A DNA stretch of 64,000 nucleotides from Capra hircus (Eukaryota; Chordata; Mammalia; Artiodactyla; Bovidae). The stretch spans positions 39,179,022-39,243,021 of the forward strand of contig NC_030824.1 in NCBI RefSeq assembly GCF_001704415.2, given 5' to 3'. Position 1 is the stretch's first letter; every line of letters begins with the position of its first letter. A program made the translations under genes and the position numbers. Shown here in pieces: positions 1-10,789 of this stretch. The notes beneath the pieces are model-generated. The model was not told the DNA's origin and searched no databases. It worked only from the letters and a program-made list of their open reading frames with translations.

Positions 1-371
1 ATGGCCATTTTCACAGATAGCATGATTAACATCATAGTTAGAAAATATTATTTCTCTGGACTCAAGCTGAAATCCAAGCCTTGCATTGCCATATGCTTTG
101 CTTGTTTACAGTGTTTTTATATACTAAAATGAGGATTCCTTAAGTGAGATTTTAGTACCATGTAGATTTCTGTCTCTAGCCAATGTGGCCACAAGCCTAT
201 ACCAACTGTGTGCTTTACCTCCAATAAAGCACTTTATCCTATGTATGAAACTTGCTTCTCTGTCCTCTCAATGACCATGTTAGTGTCTGCTGGCCAAAAG
301 GCCCCTGGGCCCCTTGTTAAATGTTATTTAAAAAAAACACATATGTATTTACAGTAATAAAAGCAATACAG

Positions 372-643
372 CTCTGCTGCTGCTGCTGCTGCTGCTACTA
401 AGTCGCTTCAGTTGTGTCCGACTCTGCGCGACTCCATAGACAGCAGCCCACTAGGCTCCTCGGTCCCTGGGATTCTCCAGGCAAGAATACTGGAGTGGGT
501 TGCCATTTCCTTCTCCGATGCATGAAAGTAAAAAGTGAAAGTGGAGTCGCTCAGTCATGCCCAACTCTTAGTGACCCCAAGGACTGCAGCCTACCATGCT
601 CCTCCGTCCATGGGATTTTCCAGGCAAGAGTACTGGAGTGGGT
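372..643 (-). mobile_element. BovA2 SINE
   Basis: A two-unit BovA SINE read in reverse. It begins with a run of GCT triplets, which is the reverse complement of the (AGC)n tail of BovA2. Two BovA units follow, each with the 'gtccgactct' and 'ggattctccaggcaag' type signatures. BovA units derive from the 3' end of BovB. The copy is close to the family pattern and so fairly young. The right edge runs into a 22-bp tandem duplication. Confidence 0.9.
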
Positions 644-687
644 AATAAAGCTCTAGCATAGAGATAATAAAGCTGTAGCATAGAGAT
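644..687. repeat. 22-bp tandem duplication beside the BovA2
   Basis: Two copies of a 22-base unit starting 'aataaagctc' lie head to tail and differ at one base. They sit exactly at the right edge of the preceding SINE. The left flank holds a similar 'gtaataaaagc'. This could be a local duplication after insertion or an extended target duplication. Confidence 0.7.
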
Positions 688-1700
688 AATAAGATCAATG
701 GAACAATATCCAGAAACAGACATGAATATGTTTGATTACACTTTAACCTTTTAATAGTAAAGAAGAGACAAATTGATATGAGAATAACTGTGTATATCAC
801 AATAAATTTAGCTCTATCTCACATTATGGCAAATATGAGGTTTATCTTTAAAAATAAATAAATTTTTATAAATTAGTTTTATAAATTAGTTATTACTTAC
901 AAACAATTCTAATGAATTCTACAACACAATTTAAGATACTATTGTTTTGTGATCATCTTCTAATGGGGAAAATTTTTTAAGTAAGATGTAAAATATAAAA
1001 CATAAATAAGGCCATTGATATGATTATGTAAAATAAATACAAAACTCTGAATTATGATTGAACAAAATTTTTTATATTGACATATTGGGAAGAGATTTTA
1101 TAAAGTATGAAACTGAAACAGGATCAAAATATTTAATATAAAAAGGAATGATCCTCCAAACCAATAAGAGCCTGAGATAAAACACATTAGAAATAAAGGG
1201 GAAGGGCATGAACAAAATTATGAGCAGGTGCACTTAAAAACACCCCTTATATACTAGGTAAGAAGATAACTGAACTTTTAACAAGATTCATCATATTTTT
1301 TCCTTTTTTCTTTTAAACAAGAAAAAAATGAAAACTTTCAGAATACTTTTTAAAATAAATTGTGCATAAAGTAGAATTGCCATCGACTACTGATGTAAAA
1401 ATAAGTTTGAAACAGATTTGTGGAGTGTTAATAACTTGATAATACCCACCAAATATAATAATAGCTATAAAATATTTTTGATTAAGAACTTCCATTGATT
1501 GGTAGCTTTTCTTTAAGACCAAGGACATATACATGTACATAACTTGTGATAGTGACATTTTGGTAAAAATTCATATGGAGATGTTCATATATGTGGTGTA
1601 TACCGAGAAATGCTATAAGCCATTAAAATAATAGGGTGATAGAGCAAATTTCAGAATGGTACGTATGGGATTCATTTAGTTGTTTAAATAAAGTTACATG
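688..1700. other. AT-rich sequence, no feature recognised
   Basis: Low-complexity AT-rich DNA. Short open frames on both strands have no recognisable protein features. I see no repeat family signature here. Confidence 0.5.
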
Positions 1701-1707
1701 CATATAT

Positions 1708-1787
1708 ATTAATACATGGGCTTCCCTGATTAATAGGACAGTAAAGAATCTGTCAGCAATGCAGGAGACCTGGGTTGAATCCTTGGG
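1708..1787 (+). mobile_element. Bov-tA SINE fragment (tRNA-like part only)
   Basis: Only the tRNA-related 5' half is present: 'gggcttccctg', then 'gtaaagaatctg', 'caatgcaggagacctggg' and 'ttgaatccttgggtt'. The BovA half is missing. Confidence 0.75.
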
Positions 1788-1937
1788 TTGTGTTTATTTA
1801 TATAGATACATCTTGTTTAATATACATGTAAATTCCAGCTATCACAAAGGATTTAATTGTTTCTATGACTTTCTATTACCAGCTTTACTATTGTAAAATG
1901 CTGTTAAGTTCTATTTGTGTTTCTCATTAGCTATCTG

Positions 1938-2020
1938 AACACAGCAAATCTCCCTAATTTGAGTGTCTTAGTTTTCTAATCTGTAAAACAGAGATAATTA
2001 AATCAGCCTTGTCTGGATTT
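1938..2020 (+). mobile_element. Possible MIR SINE fragment
   Basis: The order 'tcttagttttctaatctgtaaaac' then 'agataat' resembles the core of MIR ('cagtttcctcatctgtaaaatgggg'). It is short and diverged, and could be chance AT-rich similarity. Confidence 0.4.
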
Positions 2021-2024
2021 CTGA

Positions 2025-2500
2025 CAATTGAGCTAACATATATGTGTATAGCTGTATATGGTTTTAGTCACTTGGTTCTCTTATGTATTGCTGACTTTGA
2101 ATATTCTGAAATATATTTGATCTTTTGTTCATGAAGACATTTTTCTTTGAGTTCCATGGGAAGGCACCAAGAACTGCCATGTGGAAGTCTGTTACGCAAA
2201 TTAATAGTTATTGCTTAAGACGCTTCTTATCCAGGAAAAACAATGTCTCTGTTGTTTCAACCTATGTAGTTTCTTTTTTTTTTATTATGACACTAATACT
2301 TAATTTAACAAAAATGTTCATGAAGAAGATAACCTATCAAAACCATTTCTGAAAAAGCTTTCACATTGCTTATGCCTATTTTGTATGATTTTAGTAATAT
2401 TATTTTATGAACATCAGAATATTGAATAATTGCAGTGTGCCCTCAGGTCAGATTCTGAGATTCCACTGGAAACTCACAGTTTTTGTTTCTGGGTATATTG
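2025..2500. other. No feature recognised
   Basis: AT-rich DNA between repeats. No repeat signature or convincing coding frame seen. Confidence 0.5.
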
Positions 2501-2502
2501 TT

Positions 2503-2703
2503 GTTTAGCTGCTAAGTCATGTCTGACCCTTTCGCGACCCCATGGACTATAGCCTACCTGGCTCCTCTGTCCATGGGATTTCCCAGCCAAGATTAGTGGA
2601 GTGGGTTGCCATTTGCTTCTCCAGTGGATCTTTCTGACACATGGGTTGAATCATCATCTCCTGTATTGGCAGGCGGGTTCTTTACCACTGAGTCACCAGG
2701 GAA
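2503..2703 (-). mobile_element. Bov-tA SINE
   Basis: Reverse-strand Bov-tA. The BovA part ('gctaagtcatgtctgaccct', 'catggactatagcc') is followed by the tRNA-like part ending 'ctgagtcaccagggaag'. It is moderately diverged. Confidence 0.85.
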
Positions 2704-2761
2704 GAGCAAAAAGAGCTAACTTCAACTTCTTAAAATCTAGAAGAAACCATGATTTCTATTT

Positions 2762-2987
2762 GTTGTTGTTGTTGTTGTTGTTTTAGCAGCTAAGTCACAT
2801 CTGACTCTTTGCAACTCCATGGTCTGTAGCCCACCAGGCTCCTCTGCCCATGGAATTTTCCAGGCAAGGATAATGGAGTGGGTTGCCATTTTCTACTCCA
2901 GGGGATCTTCCCAACCCAGGGACTGAAACCATGTCTCCTACATCTCCTGCAGTGTATGTGTATTTTGTGCGAAGTTACCAAGGAAAA
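2762..2987 (-). mobile_element. Bov-tA SINE with (AAC)n tail
   Basis: It starts with a (TTG)n run, the complement of the SINE's (AAC)n-type tail. The BovA half and a decayed tRNA-like half ('gggactgaaaccatgtctcc') follow. It lies only about 60 bases from another Bov-tA in the same orientation. Confidence 0.85.
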
Positions 2988-3056
2988 TGGATAAATGCTC
3001 TGGTTAAACAATGCCATTTGCATTTAAAATTCTTAAGGGCAGAATGTCTCTAAGTT

Positions 3057-3205
3057 TCTTTCATTTTTATTGTGAATAAAATTGACATAATATTATACTG
3101 GTTTTAGGTGTTGAATGTAATGATTCAATACCTGTATATATTGCAAAATGATCACCACAATAAGTCCATTTAATATTTATCACCATCTTTAGTGTGTCTA
3201 AAATT
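3057..3205 (+). mobile_element. L1 3'-end fragment (old mammalian L1)
   Basis: It carries the conserved L1M 3' untranslated series: 'aaaattgacataatatta', 'ggttttaggtgt', 'atgattcaatacctgtatat' and 'gcaaaatgatcaccacaata'. Non-coding and strongly diverged. Confidence 0.7.
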
Positions 3206-3209
3206 CTGT

Positions 3210-4050
3210 GAAAGAGAGTCTCTAAATTTCTTTTGGGAAAGTATCATAGTAAACCATCAAAATTTAATACAAAAATGATAAACAAGCGAAGAGGTTGTAA
3301 AAAGAAAAATATGTACTTTTAAGTTTTATTCATCAAAGAAATAAGAGATGAATTACTGAGAGTCACATTTTCCTTGGATTATTGAAGGCTAAAATATATT
3401 TTTAAAATATCAAGGGTTATAATTCTGTGGAGCAGAAGAGATCACTGTAAAGATGAGAAGAGAAATGGGGAGAAAAGTACTTTTAGAATGAATCAAACCA
3501 ATCACCTCTTTTTGCTTATGGTCTGGATCGCAAAGACTGTTTTATCTGCTCTGGCTTTTTACGTCATATGGAATTCTCATATGCTGCTGGCTCTCATATT
3601 TCCCAGTAGTTTAAAGGAAGATGATAAATCTTTATTAACACTTACAGGAGGTTGCATAAGCATCCTATTTTTGTCTACTATTCAGGAACATATGCAACAT
3701 GTGGTACACAGTTAAAAACAGAGAAAATAAAATGAAAAAGACAAAAAGTCAATTTTTTGTTCATGTGCTTGTGCTTCAACATAGCTACCACTTCAACGTT
3801 ACTATCCTCACATAAGGGCCAATATTCAGAAAACTGTCATGAAGAGTACTGGAGAATAATCATTGCAGATAGTAACTGTTTAGGTTGATAAATTTGAACT
3901 ACTAATATTGATGGATATTGTGACTGAGAAAATGAGATTTCTGTTTTAATGGACATAATAGACATGGGGTACAAGGGAATAACCCAGACCCAAATGAAGT
4001 AGAAAATTCATGCCTATGTGTCTCATTCTCTGTTACAGACTTTAGTGATT
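3210..4050. other. AT-rich sequence, no feature recognised
   Basis: Background DNA. A 75-codon frame at 3488-3715 encodes a hydrophobic peptide but has no recognisable family, and I do not call it a gene. Confidence 0.5.
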
Positions 4051-4065
4051 TTTTTTTTTTTTTTC

Positions 4066-4242
4066 GCTTCCTGGGACTTACCAGGGTTCGATCCCTGGGT
4101 CAGGAAGATGCCCTGGAGAAGGCAATGGCAACTCACTCCAGTAATTTTTTCTTTGAAATCCCAAGAACAGAGGACCCTGGTGGGCTACAGTCCATGGGGT
4201 CACAAAGAGTCGGACATGACTGAGAGGCTCACTTTTGCTTTC
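4066..4242 (+). mobile_element. Bov-tA SINE, 5' end missing
   Basis: A poly-T run is followed by a B-box-like 'gggttcgatccc', then 'ggaagatgccctggagaagg' and the BovA half ending 'cggacatgactgag'. The first part of the tRNA-like region is decayed. Confidence 0.8.
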
Positions 4243-4644
4243 TAATCTTCTCCAAATAGAATACTCATTTCATTCACAACTCAATTTCTATAGCCTACGT
4301 GTCATGGAATTTATGTTAAGGATGACACAAAGGCAGTCAAGAGAATCATGGTTGCTATAATAAAGATGAGAATTAAATGCAGAATTAAATTTGAAGAATC
4401 TGACATGATACTAAATGATAAGTATAGTTAACAGCTTCTAGGAAAGTAGGCAATGAAAGATAAATCTATCAATAATTTACAGGTTGATTGAAACTTTAAA
4501 ATTTTAGGAAACACTGATCTCTACTGAGAATTATGTGTAGATTTTAGCTTTTTAAACAAAAGCACATTTTACATTGAGTGAGAACTCACTGTTATAAAAT
4601 CATATCTATGCAATAAAGGTAAAATTGAGATTTAGTAACAATTG

Positions 4645-4800
4645 CAGCTAACATTTTTCAAGTGTATGCTAGGTACGAGGTATGGTTGTGTTTTAAATAT
4701 ATTAACTCCTTTAATTTTCATGACAAACATTCATTTTAGGATGAGAGAATCAGACAGACCAAGGCAAAGTAACTTGGTCAAGTCAGAGAATTAAAAAGAC
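4645..4800 (-). mobile_element. MIR SINE remnant
   Basis: It follows the reverse MIR order: 'gctaggtacgaggtatgg', 'attaactcctttaattttca', 'tgagagaatcagacagacc', 'aagtaacttggtcaagtcag'. Heavily diverged. Confidence 0.5.
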
Positions 4801-4804
4801 CCAG

Positions 4805-5725
4805 TGGGGAGAACTAAACAGCTAGATTGGCCACAAATTATGGTTAGACATTATGTGATGTTGCCTTTAACTATTTGATTAGTCTGATTGTTCTAGAGCA
4901 ACTTATTTTCAACAACAAAAATTCTTATCATCCAGAGCATCTGATTTTCCATTATATTTTATAATGTTGAAGATAAGTTTGAATCTAGTTTAACCATTTA
5001 TTACTACAAACTCAGTAACAAATCATTTTCTAATTCCACTTATTCTACCTCTTCTAATTTACCAACTTTATAATATGTGGTTTCTAGCTTCCCTCATTTC
5101 TCTAGCCACTCACTAGTACATTATTGCAAAATGTATTTTCCTATTTTTGAGTTACAGATCTGTGTAGTTAAAAAAAGCTTCCCAGCTGATTCTGATATTC
5201 TACTCTTATTTAATTTTTGAGAAGCTCTGGATTAACTCAACCATCTGCCTCCTCTGCTTCTGAATCTGCACCCATGTTATTGTGTACCACTAGAGAAAAC
5301 CAGATGATCTTGAAGATTAGTACCATAGCAAATTTATGGAATCCAAATTCAGAGGTAACCACAACTGCTTGGCAATCCTATTACATTTTTCTTATCTGGC
5401 CTATTTCCCATTCCCCTCAGTAATTATTCCAGGCCTTTTTCATTTTCTTCAAATCCCTAGCCCCAGTAGAGTGCATCTTACTCCATCAATTATTTCCATT
5501 CTATGCTGTATTTTTAGGCTCATCTAAGCACAAATATACCACATAGACACACCCACAGCCATACAAATAAATATATATCAGAAGTTGAATACCTGCTCAT
5601 GTATATGCATAAATACCTATGTGTATGTGTACACCTATATGTGTATGTTCAGCTTTTGACACACACTCATCTACCTTCTTAAAAAACTCTCATCCATTGA
5701 CTCACAAATTTCTTTATATTTCCTT
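4805..5725. other. No feature recognised
   Basis: AT-rich DNA with a TATG-rich stretch at about 5575-5650. Small frames at 5217-5527 have no recognisable product. Confidence 0.45.
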
Positions 5726-5732
5726 TTTACAA

Positions 5733-6135
5733 ATTGTTGTTTGGTATATAGTTGATTTACAATTTTGTATTAGTTTCTGCTGTACAACAAAGTGAATCAG
5801 TTATGCATGTACATATACCCACTCTTTTCAGATTCTCCTTCCCTATAGAGGACAGAGAAATGAGCAGCGTTCCCTGTGCCATACAATAGGTCCTTAATAG
5901 TTATCTGTTTTATATATTGTAGTGTGTATATGTCAATCCCAGTCTCCCAATTTATCCCTCCCTTTCTTTCACCCCTGGTAAATGTAAGATTATTTTCAAT
6001 ATCTATAAATCTATTTGTGTTTTATAAATAAGTTCATCTGTACTTTTTTTTAGGTTCTACATATAAGTGATATCACACAATATTTACTCCTCTTTGTTTG
6101 ACTTACTTCACTCAGTCATCACAATCTCTAGGTTA
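5733..6135 (-). mobile_element. L1 3'-end fragment
   Basis: Reverse-strand L1 3' UTR and the end of ORF2. The marks are 'gtatatagttgatttacaat', 'ctgctgtacaacaaagtgaa', 'ccctgtgccatacaatagg', 'gtgatatcacacaatattta' and 'gacttacttcactcag'. The insertion is 5'-truncated, so only the last 400 bases are present. Confidence 0.85.
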
Positions 6136-6540
6136 TATTTTCTTTTCATCCACTTCTCAGTTTCTTTTGTAAGTGCCTTCTTTTCTTAAATGGTGAAACT
6201 CATCAGGACTGTATTTAAACTTCATGTCTTCCTCAGGAATCTCCATTTAAGCTTCAAGTCCTTTTGCTTCACATGAGAAACTATTATGCTGAAATGGGCT
6301 TTAAGGAGGCAATAAAACTCCTGACACTATATATTTAATATTCTATATGTGAACTTATTTCTGAAGAAGAAATATTGAATTTTTTAATTCATAATGTGGC
6401 TCAATGAAGTTTATTTATCATTGTTCTAAAACACTTTACCTGTGCCATGTGTTCTAATCACTACTTGTGTGTAGATAATGTCTACATTTATTTACAGCTT
6501 GGACTTCTGTCCCAAGCTACATGCGTGGCAACTAAATATC
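6136..6540. other. No feature recognised
   Basis: AT-rich background with no repeat family recognised. Confidence 0.4.
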
Positions 6541-6837
6541 TTCATCACACTCTGTGCAACCCCATGGACTCTATACAGTCCATGGAATTCTCCAGGCCAG
6601 AATACTGGAGTGGGTAGCCTTTTCCCTCTCCAGGGCATTGTCCCAACCCAGGGATCGAACCCAGGTCTTCCACATTGCAGGCGGATTCTTTACCAGCTGA
6701 GCCCCAAGGGGAGCCCACGAATACTGGAATAGGTAGCCTATCCCTTCTCCAGCAGATCTTCCCGACCCAGGAATCCAACTGGGGTCTCCTGCATTGCAGG
6801 AGGATTCTTACCAACTGAGCTATCAGGGAAACCCCCT
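6541..6837 (-). mobile_element. Bov-tA SINE pair, head to tail
   Basis: A full reverse Bov-tA (6541-6716) is followed at once by a second unit (6717-6837). The second unit has only the proximal BovA part plus a complete tRNA-like part ending 'ctgagctatcagggaaacc'. There is no spacer between them. This could be a tandem SINE or one SINE inserted at the edge of another. Confidence 0.8.
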
Positions 6838-6839
6838 AC

Positions 6840-7988
6840 ATCTCACAGGCACCGTAAACTGAACAAGCCCCAAACCGATTTTATTAATTGTATCCATCAG
6901 CCCATCAAAGGCATTCTTCATGTCTATTACAGTGTTTTTGATCTCTGGCATTTCTTTTTTATTCTTTCTTAGAATTTTCATTTTTTTTATTACATCCCAT
7001 CTGTTATTGAATATTACCTACTATTTTTCTTTCTTTTTTTTTTTTTCTGTCAGAGAACTTGGCACATTAAATCATTATTGTGTTAAATTCTTAGCCTAAT
7101 AATTGCAACATCCTTGCCACATCTGACTCTGGTTCTAATTCTTCTTCAGTCTTTTCAAACTGCTTTTTCCTTTTAGTGTGTCTTGTGATTTTTTTGTTAA
7201 AGTCTGGACATAATAAATCCAGTTAAAGGAACTGCTATAGACAGGACTTTACCAATGTGCTGAGGGCTAGGGGAAGAATGAGTGTTATATAAGCCTATGA
7301 TTAGATCTCAATCTTTTGGTGAACCTGAACATTGGATTGTGAAATCTACAAATGCTTGACTATTTCCCTCCCTCTAAGTGAAATCTGGGAGTTGGTGATG
7401 GACAGGGAGGCTTGGCGTGCTGCGATTCATGGGGTTGCAAAGAGTTGGACATGACTGAGCGACTGAACTGAACTGAAGTAAGTTAGGTTCTCATAAAACT
7501 CCTGCAGGTAAGATTCTGGTAAAAGAGTTTCTTTTAAGGTCAGGCTTTGTTTAAAAGAAAAAAACAGAATGCCCTGATACATTTTTAAATGGTTACTTTT
7601 CCCCCTCTCATGCCAAAAGCATGAAAAGATTTTTCTCTGCTATTCACTGTGAGCACCTTGAGGTAAAACTCACAAAAGCATGGGTGCCCTCCTGCCCACT
7701 GGAGTTTTTAACACTCAGACTTGTCCACGATGAGTCCTCAGCAATTCTTCAATTACAGGCATTACAGTTTAGGTTTACCTACCCAGGTACTAGTTCCTGT
7801 GGAGATTCATGCTCTGGTTAAGTTGTGACTCTCTGTACTCACCTGTCTCTCCAATTCTGAAATAGCAATTTGCCTTGTTATTTTCCAGTCTGTTCAGCCT
7901 TTTACTTGTTAGGATAGAGTGGCAACTTTTAATCTCCTTACATGTCAGACTGGAAACTCCATTAATTTTATTAAGGGTCTCTAGTTTT
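6840..7988 (-). mobile_element. Probable ancient LINE-type repeat, split by a BovB 3' end
   Basis: Phrases such as 'gtgtcttgtgattttttt', 'aaagtctggacata' and 'aggaactgctatagac', and later 'agtctgttcagccttttact', recur in old mammalian LINE remnants. I recognise the pattern but cannot name the subfamily. The strand is inferred. A BovB 3' end at 7389-7481 interrupts it. Confidence 0.35.
7389..7481 (+). mobile_element. BovB 3'-end fragment
   Basis: Just the last 93 bases of BovB: 'gggagttggtgatggacagg', 'ggttgcaaagagttggac' and the (ACTGA)n-type tail 'actgaactgaactgaa'. It is extremely 5'-truncated, as is common for RTE insertions. Confidence 0.85.
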
Positions 7989-8088
7989 TACTTCAGTGAA
8001 TGCTACCTTCATCTTGCATTTGTCCAAGAGATCTACCTATAAGTTCCTAGACAACTTCTTTTTTCTGCCTAACATCTTAACAGTAACT

Positions 8089-8250
8089 AAGTCTGGTCAG
8101 AAAGTGAAAAGTGAAAGTTTAGTCGCTCAGTCCTGTCTGACTCTTTGCGACCCCATGGACTGTATAGTCCACCAGGCTCCTCTGTCCACAGGATTTTCCA
8201 GGCAAGAATACTGGAGTGGGTTGCCATTTCCCTCTCCAAAGTCTAGTCAG
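8089..8250 (-). mobile_element. BovA SINE monomer with target duplication
   Basis: A single reverse BovA unit (8101-8238) lies between 12-bp direct repeats that match at 11 of 12 positions: 'aagtctggtcag' at 8089-8100 and 'aagtctagtcag' at 8239-8250. The repeats are the target-site duplication and fix the element ends. Confidence 0.9.
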
Positions 8251-8451
8251 ATCATGTTTTTAATATCACCAACAATCCAATCTACCTCTTAATCCTTTCA
8301 GCCACTGATTTAATTCAAGTCCTCACTATTTTCCATATGAAGTATTCTCTTCTTCCAGTTTCAAAATTCTCCATACTGTAACTAAAAATGTTTCTGTTAA
8401 ACAAAAATGTAATTATGCCTTTCTTCTAGCTCACATTTGGTATGTGCCTCT

Positions 8452-8795
8452 ATTGGTTTGTTTTGACTGCTATAACAAACATATCATAGGCTGAGTGGCT
8501 TAAACAACAACTACTTAATTCTCACAGTTCTTGAGGCTGAGAGGTCCAAGATAAAGTAACTAAGAGTCAGGGACCATTTCCATATTCATAGACAGCTATC
8601 TTCTAGTTGTGTCCTTTCATGGTGAAAGGAACAAGGGAGCTCTCTGGTTCCCTTTGATAAGGACACTAATCCCACTCTACCGTCAAGAGTCCAATCTCCT
8701 AATTACCATCACATTGGGCGTTAGGATTTCAACATATGAATTTTGCTGGGGGAAGGGGGACAAAACCATTCAGATCATAACAATGCCCAAGATGA
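8452..8795 (-). mobile_element. MaLR-type solo LTR (MST/MLT1-like)
   Basis: Read on the minus strand it follows the MaLR LTR order: a start near 'gttatgatctgaatgg', 'attcatatgttgaaatcc', 'ccagagagctcccttgttcc', 'atgaaaggacac', and an end 'gttgtttaagccactcagcc' plus 'tgttatagcagtc'. MaLRs are ancient non-autonomous ERVL relatives. No internal coding region is attached. Confidence 0.8.
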
Positions 8796-9122
8796 TTATT
8801 AGGTTGCAAAAAGATTTTACAATATTTATGTTTGTTTTATAAAACTAATAAAGTGATTACATATTAATAATATTCTCAACAACTAGATTGACAGCAGAAT
8901 GCTTTCTTGGTCCATATATCAGATAGTCAAGGGTCACATAGATTATATGGGGTATACTAAGGCTAGGTTAAGAAGAGTTCCAGAAAAATGTTAAATCATA
9001 TTGTCTTCAGTTATTTTATTACTTTCAGCTCATTGCACTCAAGTCCAGCTCATGTACACTAGGTAGATTTATTTATTAATTGTATTATTTAGTTTTTGAC
9101 TAAATAATCATAACAAGACAAG

Positions 9123-9335
9123 TGTTTGCTGTGCTTACTCAGTCCTGTCCGACTCTTTGCAACCCCATGGACTGCAGCCCACTAAGGCTCCTCTGTCCAT
9201 GGGGATTCTCCAGCCAAGAATACTGGAATGGGTTGCCATGCTCTCCTTCAGGGGATCTTCACAACCCAGGGACTGAACCCAGGTCCCCCACATTGCAGGC
9301 CGAATTTTTACCACCTGAGCCACCAGGGAAACCCT
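9123..9335 (-). mobile_element. Bov-tA SINE
   Basis: Complete reverse Bov-tA. The BovA half has 'gtccgactctttgcaacccc'. The tRNA-like half has 'cagggactgaacccaggt' and ends 'ctgagccaccagggaaaccc'. Confidence 0.92.
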
Positions 9336-9512
9336 CTATGGTAAAACAATGTTATGGTATCAAAATATTTACCTGGGCTTCCCTTTTTTTCCCCTCCTCA
9401 CTCTTTTTTCTATTTTGTTGATCAGATATTTGGGGAAATCCTTATTTTTATCTCTTCTTATTTCCCGCAAAAATTAATGCCCACAACATTCTAAGCAATA
9501 ATGTCTCTGTCC

Positions 9513-10340
9513 TCTTTTTTAAATTTTATTTTATTTTAATCTAAATAAAATATTTATTTATTTAAATCATTTTACAATATTCTGATGGCTTTTGCCATAC
9601 ATCAGTATCAATCGGCCGTAGGTATACGTGTGGCCCCTCCATCCTGAGCCCCCCTAACTCTCCCCAACTCCCACCCTAACTCTCAGGGTTGTCAGAGACC
9701 ACTGGCATTTGGTTCCCTGCTTCATGCATCGAACTCATACTGGTTATATGATTTACATGTGGTAATGTATATACTTCAGTGCTATTCTCTCAAATCATAC
9801 GACCCTCTTCTTCTCCCACTGAGTCCAAAAGTCTGTTCTTTATGTCTGTGTCTTCTTTGCTGCCCTGTAGGTAGGATCATCAGTACCACCTTTCTAGATT
9901 CCATATATGTGCGTTAATATACAGTTTGTCTGTTTCTGACTTCACACAGTATAATAGGCTCTAGGTTCATCCACCTCATTAGAACTGACTCAGATGTGTT
10001 CCGTAATATTCCATTGTGTATACGTACAACTTTCTTATCCATTTCATCTGCCTGTGGATATCTAGGTTGTTCAGTTCAGTTCAGTTCAGTCGCTCAGTCG
10101 TGTCCGACTCTTTGTGACCCCATGAATTGCAGCATGCCAGGCTTCCCTGTCCTAGTTATTGTAAATAGTGCTGCAATGAACACTGGGGTACATGTGTCTT
10201 TTTCAATTTAGTCTCCTTGGGATATATGCCCAGTAGTGGGATTGCTGGGCCATATGGTGGTTTTACTCCTAGTTTATTAAGGAATCTCCGTACTGTTCTC
10301 CATAGTGATTGTATCAGTTAACATTCCCACCAACCTGGAG
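9513..10340 (-). mobile_element. Ruminant L1, 3' end, split by a BovA-like unit
   Basis: Reverse-strand L1. The 3' end is T-rich ('ttttgccatacatcagtatc'). The 3' UTR follows and then the end of ORF2 ('ccattgtgtatacgtac', 'cagtagtgggattgctgggc', 'cattcccaccaac'). It is a 5'-truncated insertion. Possible short target repeats of the type 'tgtccttttt' lie near 9509 and 10347. A BovA-type segment at 10070-10140 interrupts it. Confidence 0.85.
10070..10140 (-). mobile_element. BovB/BovA 3'-end segment inside the L1
   Basis: A (CAGTT)n tail is followed by 'cgctcagtcgtgtccgactc' and 'agcatgccagg'. It then rejoins L1 sequence at 'cttccctgtcctag', where L1 has 'cttccatgtcctag'. The 3' parts of both elements look alike at the junction, suggesting microhomology joining rather than a normal insertion with duplication. 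Confidence 0.75.
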
Positions 10341-10540
10341 TCCTGCATTGTCCTTTTAAGTGATGCTTTGCAATAAAGCCTCTATGTCTTTCCAGCTCCA
10401 CTCCCTACTATAGACACAGCAGATGCCTCAACTTCTCATGCTGTTTTGAACTATGCCCATATTTGTAATTTTTTTTTTTACAATAGCTTGGTTTCCAGTC
10501 TCTCTTCTATACAGTAACTATTGGAAAAAGAGAGTGATAA

Positions 10541-10775
10541 TTCATCATTCTCTGGGCTTCCCCAGTGGCTCAGATGGTAAAGAATCTGCCTGCAATGTGG
10601 GAGACCTGGGTTTGATCTTTGGGTTGGGAAGATCCCCTGGAGGAGGGCATGGCAACCCACTCCAGTATCCTTGCCTGGAGAATCCCCACGGACAGAGGAG
10701 CCTGGTGGGCTACAGTCCACTGGGTTGCAAAGAGTTGGACACAACTGAGTGACTAAGCACTTTTCATCATTCTCT
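10541..10775 (+). mobile_element. Bov-tA SINE with 13-bp target duplication
   Basis: A complete forward Bov-tA (10554-10762) runs from 'gggcttccccagtggctcag' through a B-box-like 'gggtttgatctt' to 'tggacacaactgagtgac'. Perfect 13-base direct repeats 'ttcatcattctct' at 10541-10553 and 10763-10775 flank it. The intact duplication indicates a fairly recent insertion. Confidence 0.96.
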
Positions 10776-10789
10776 AGAATAATAGTTGA

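Noticed and set aside
375..398. CTG/GCT trinucleotide run resembling a disease-type expansion
   Set aside because: It is the reverse complement of the (AGC)n tail of the BovA2 SINE; the same run occurs at 21031 and 34834 next to the same SINE.
4066..4242. tRNA-like B box ('gggttcgatccc') suggesting a tRNA gene
   Set aside because: It belongs to the tRNA-derived half of Bov-tA; no cloverleaf with a complete acceptor stem, and the BovA half follows directly.
7621..7821. 66-codon open frame in ordinary-looking sequence
   Set aside because: It lies within a probable ancient LINE-type repeat, with no conserved domain or codon signal.
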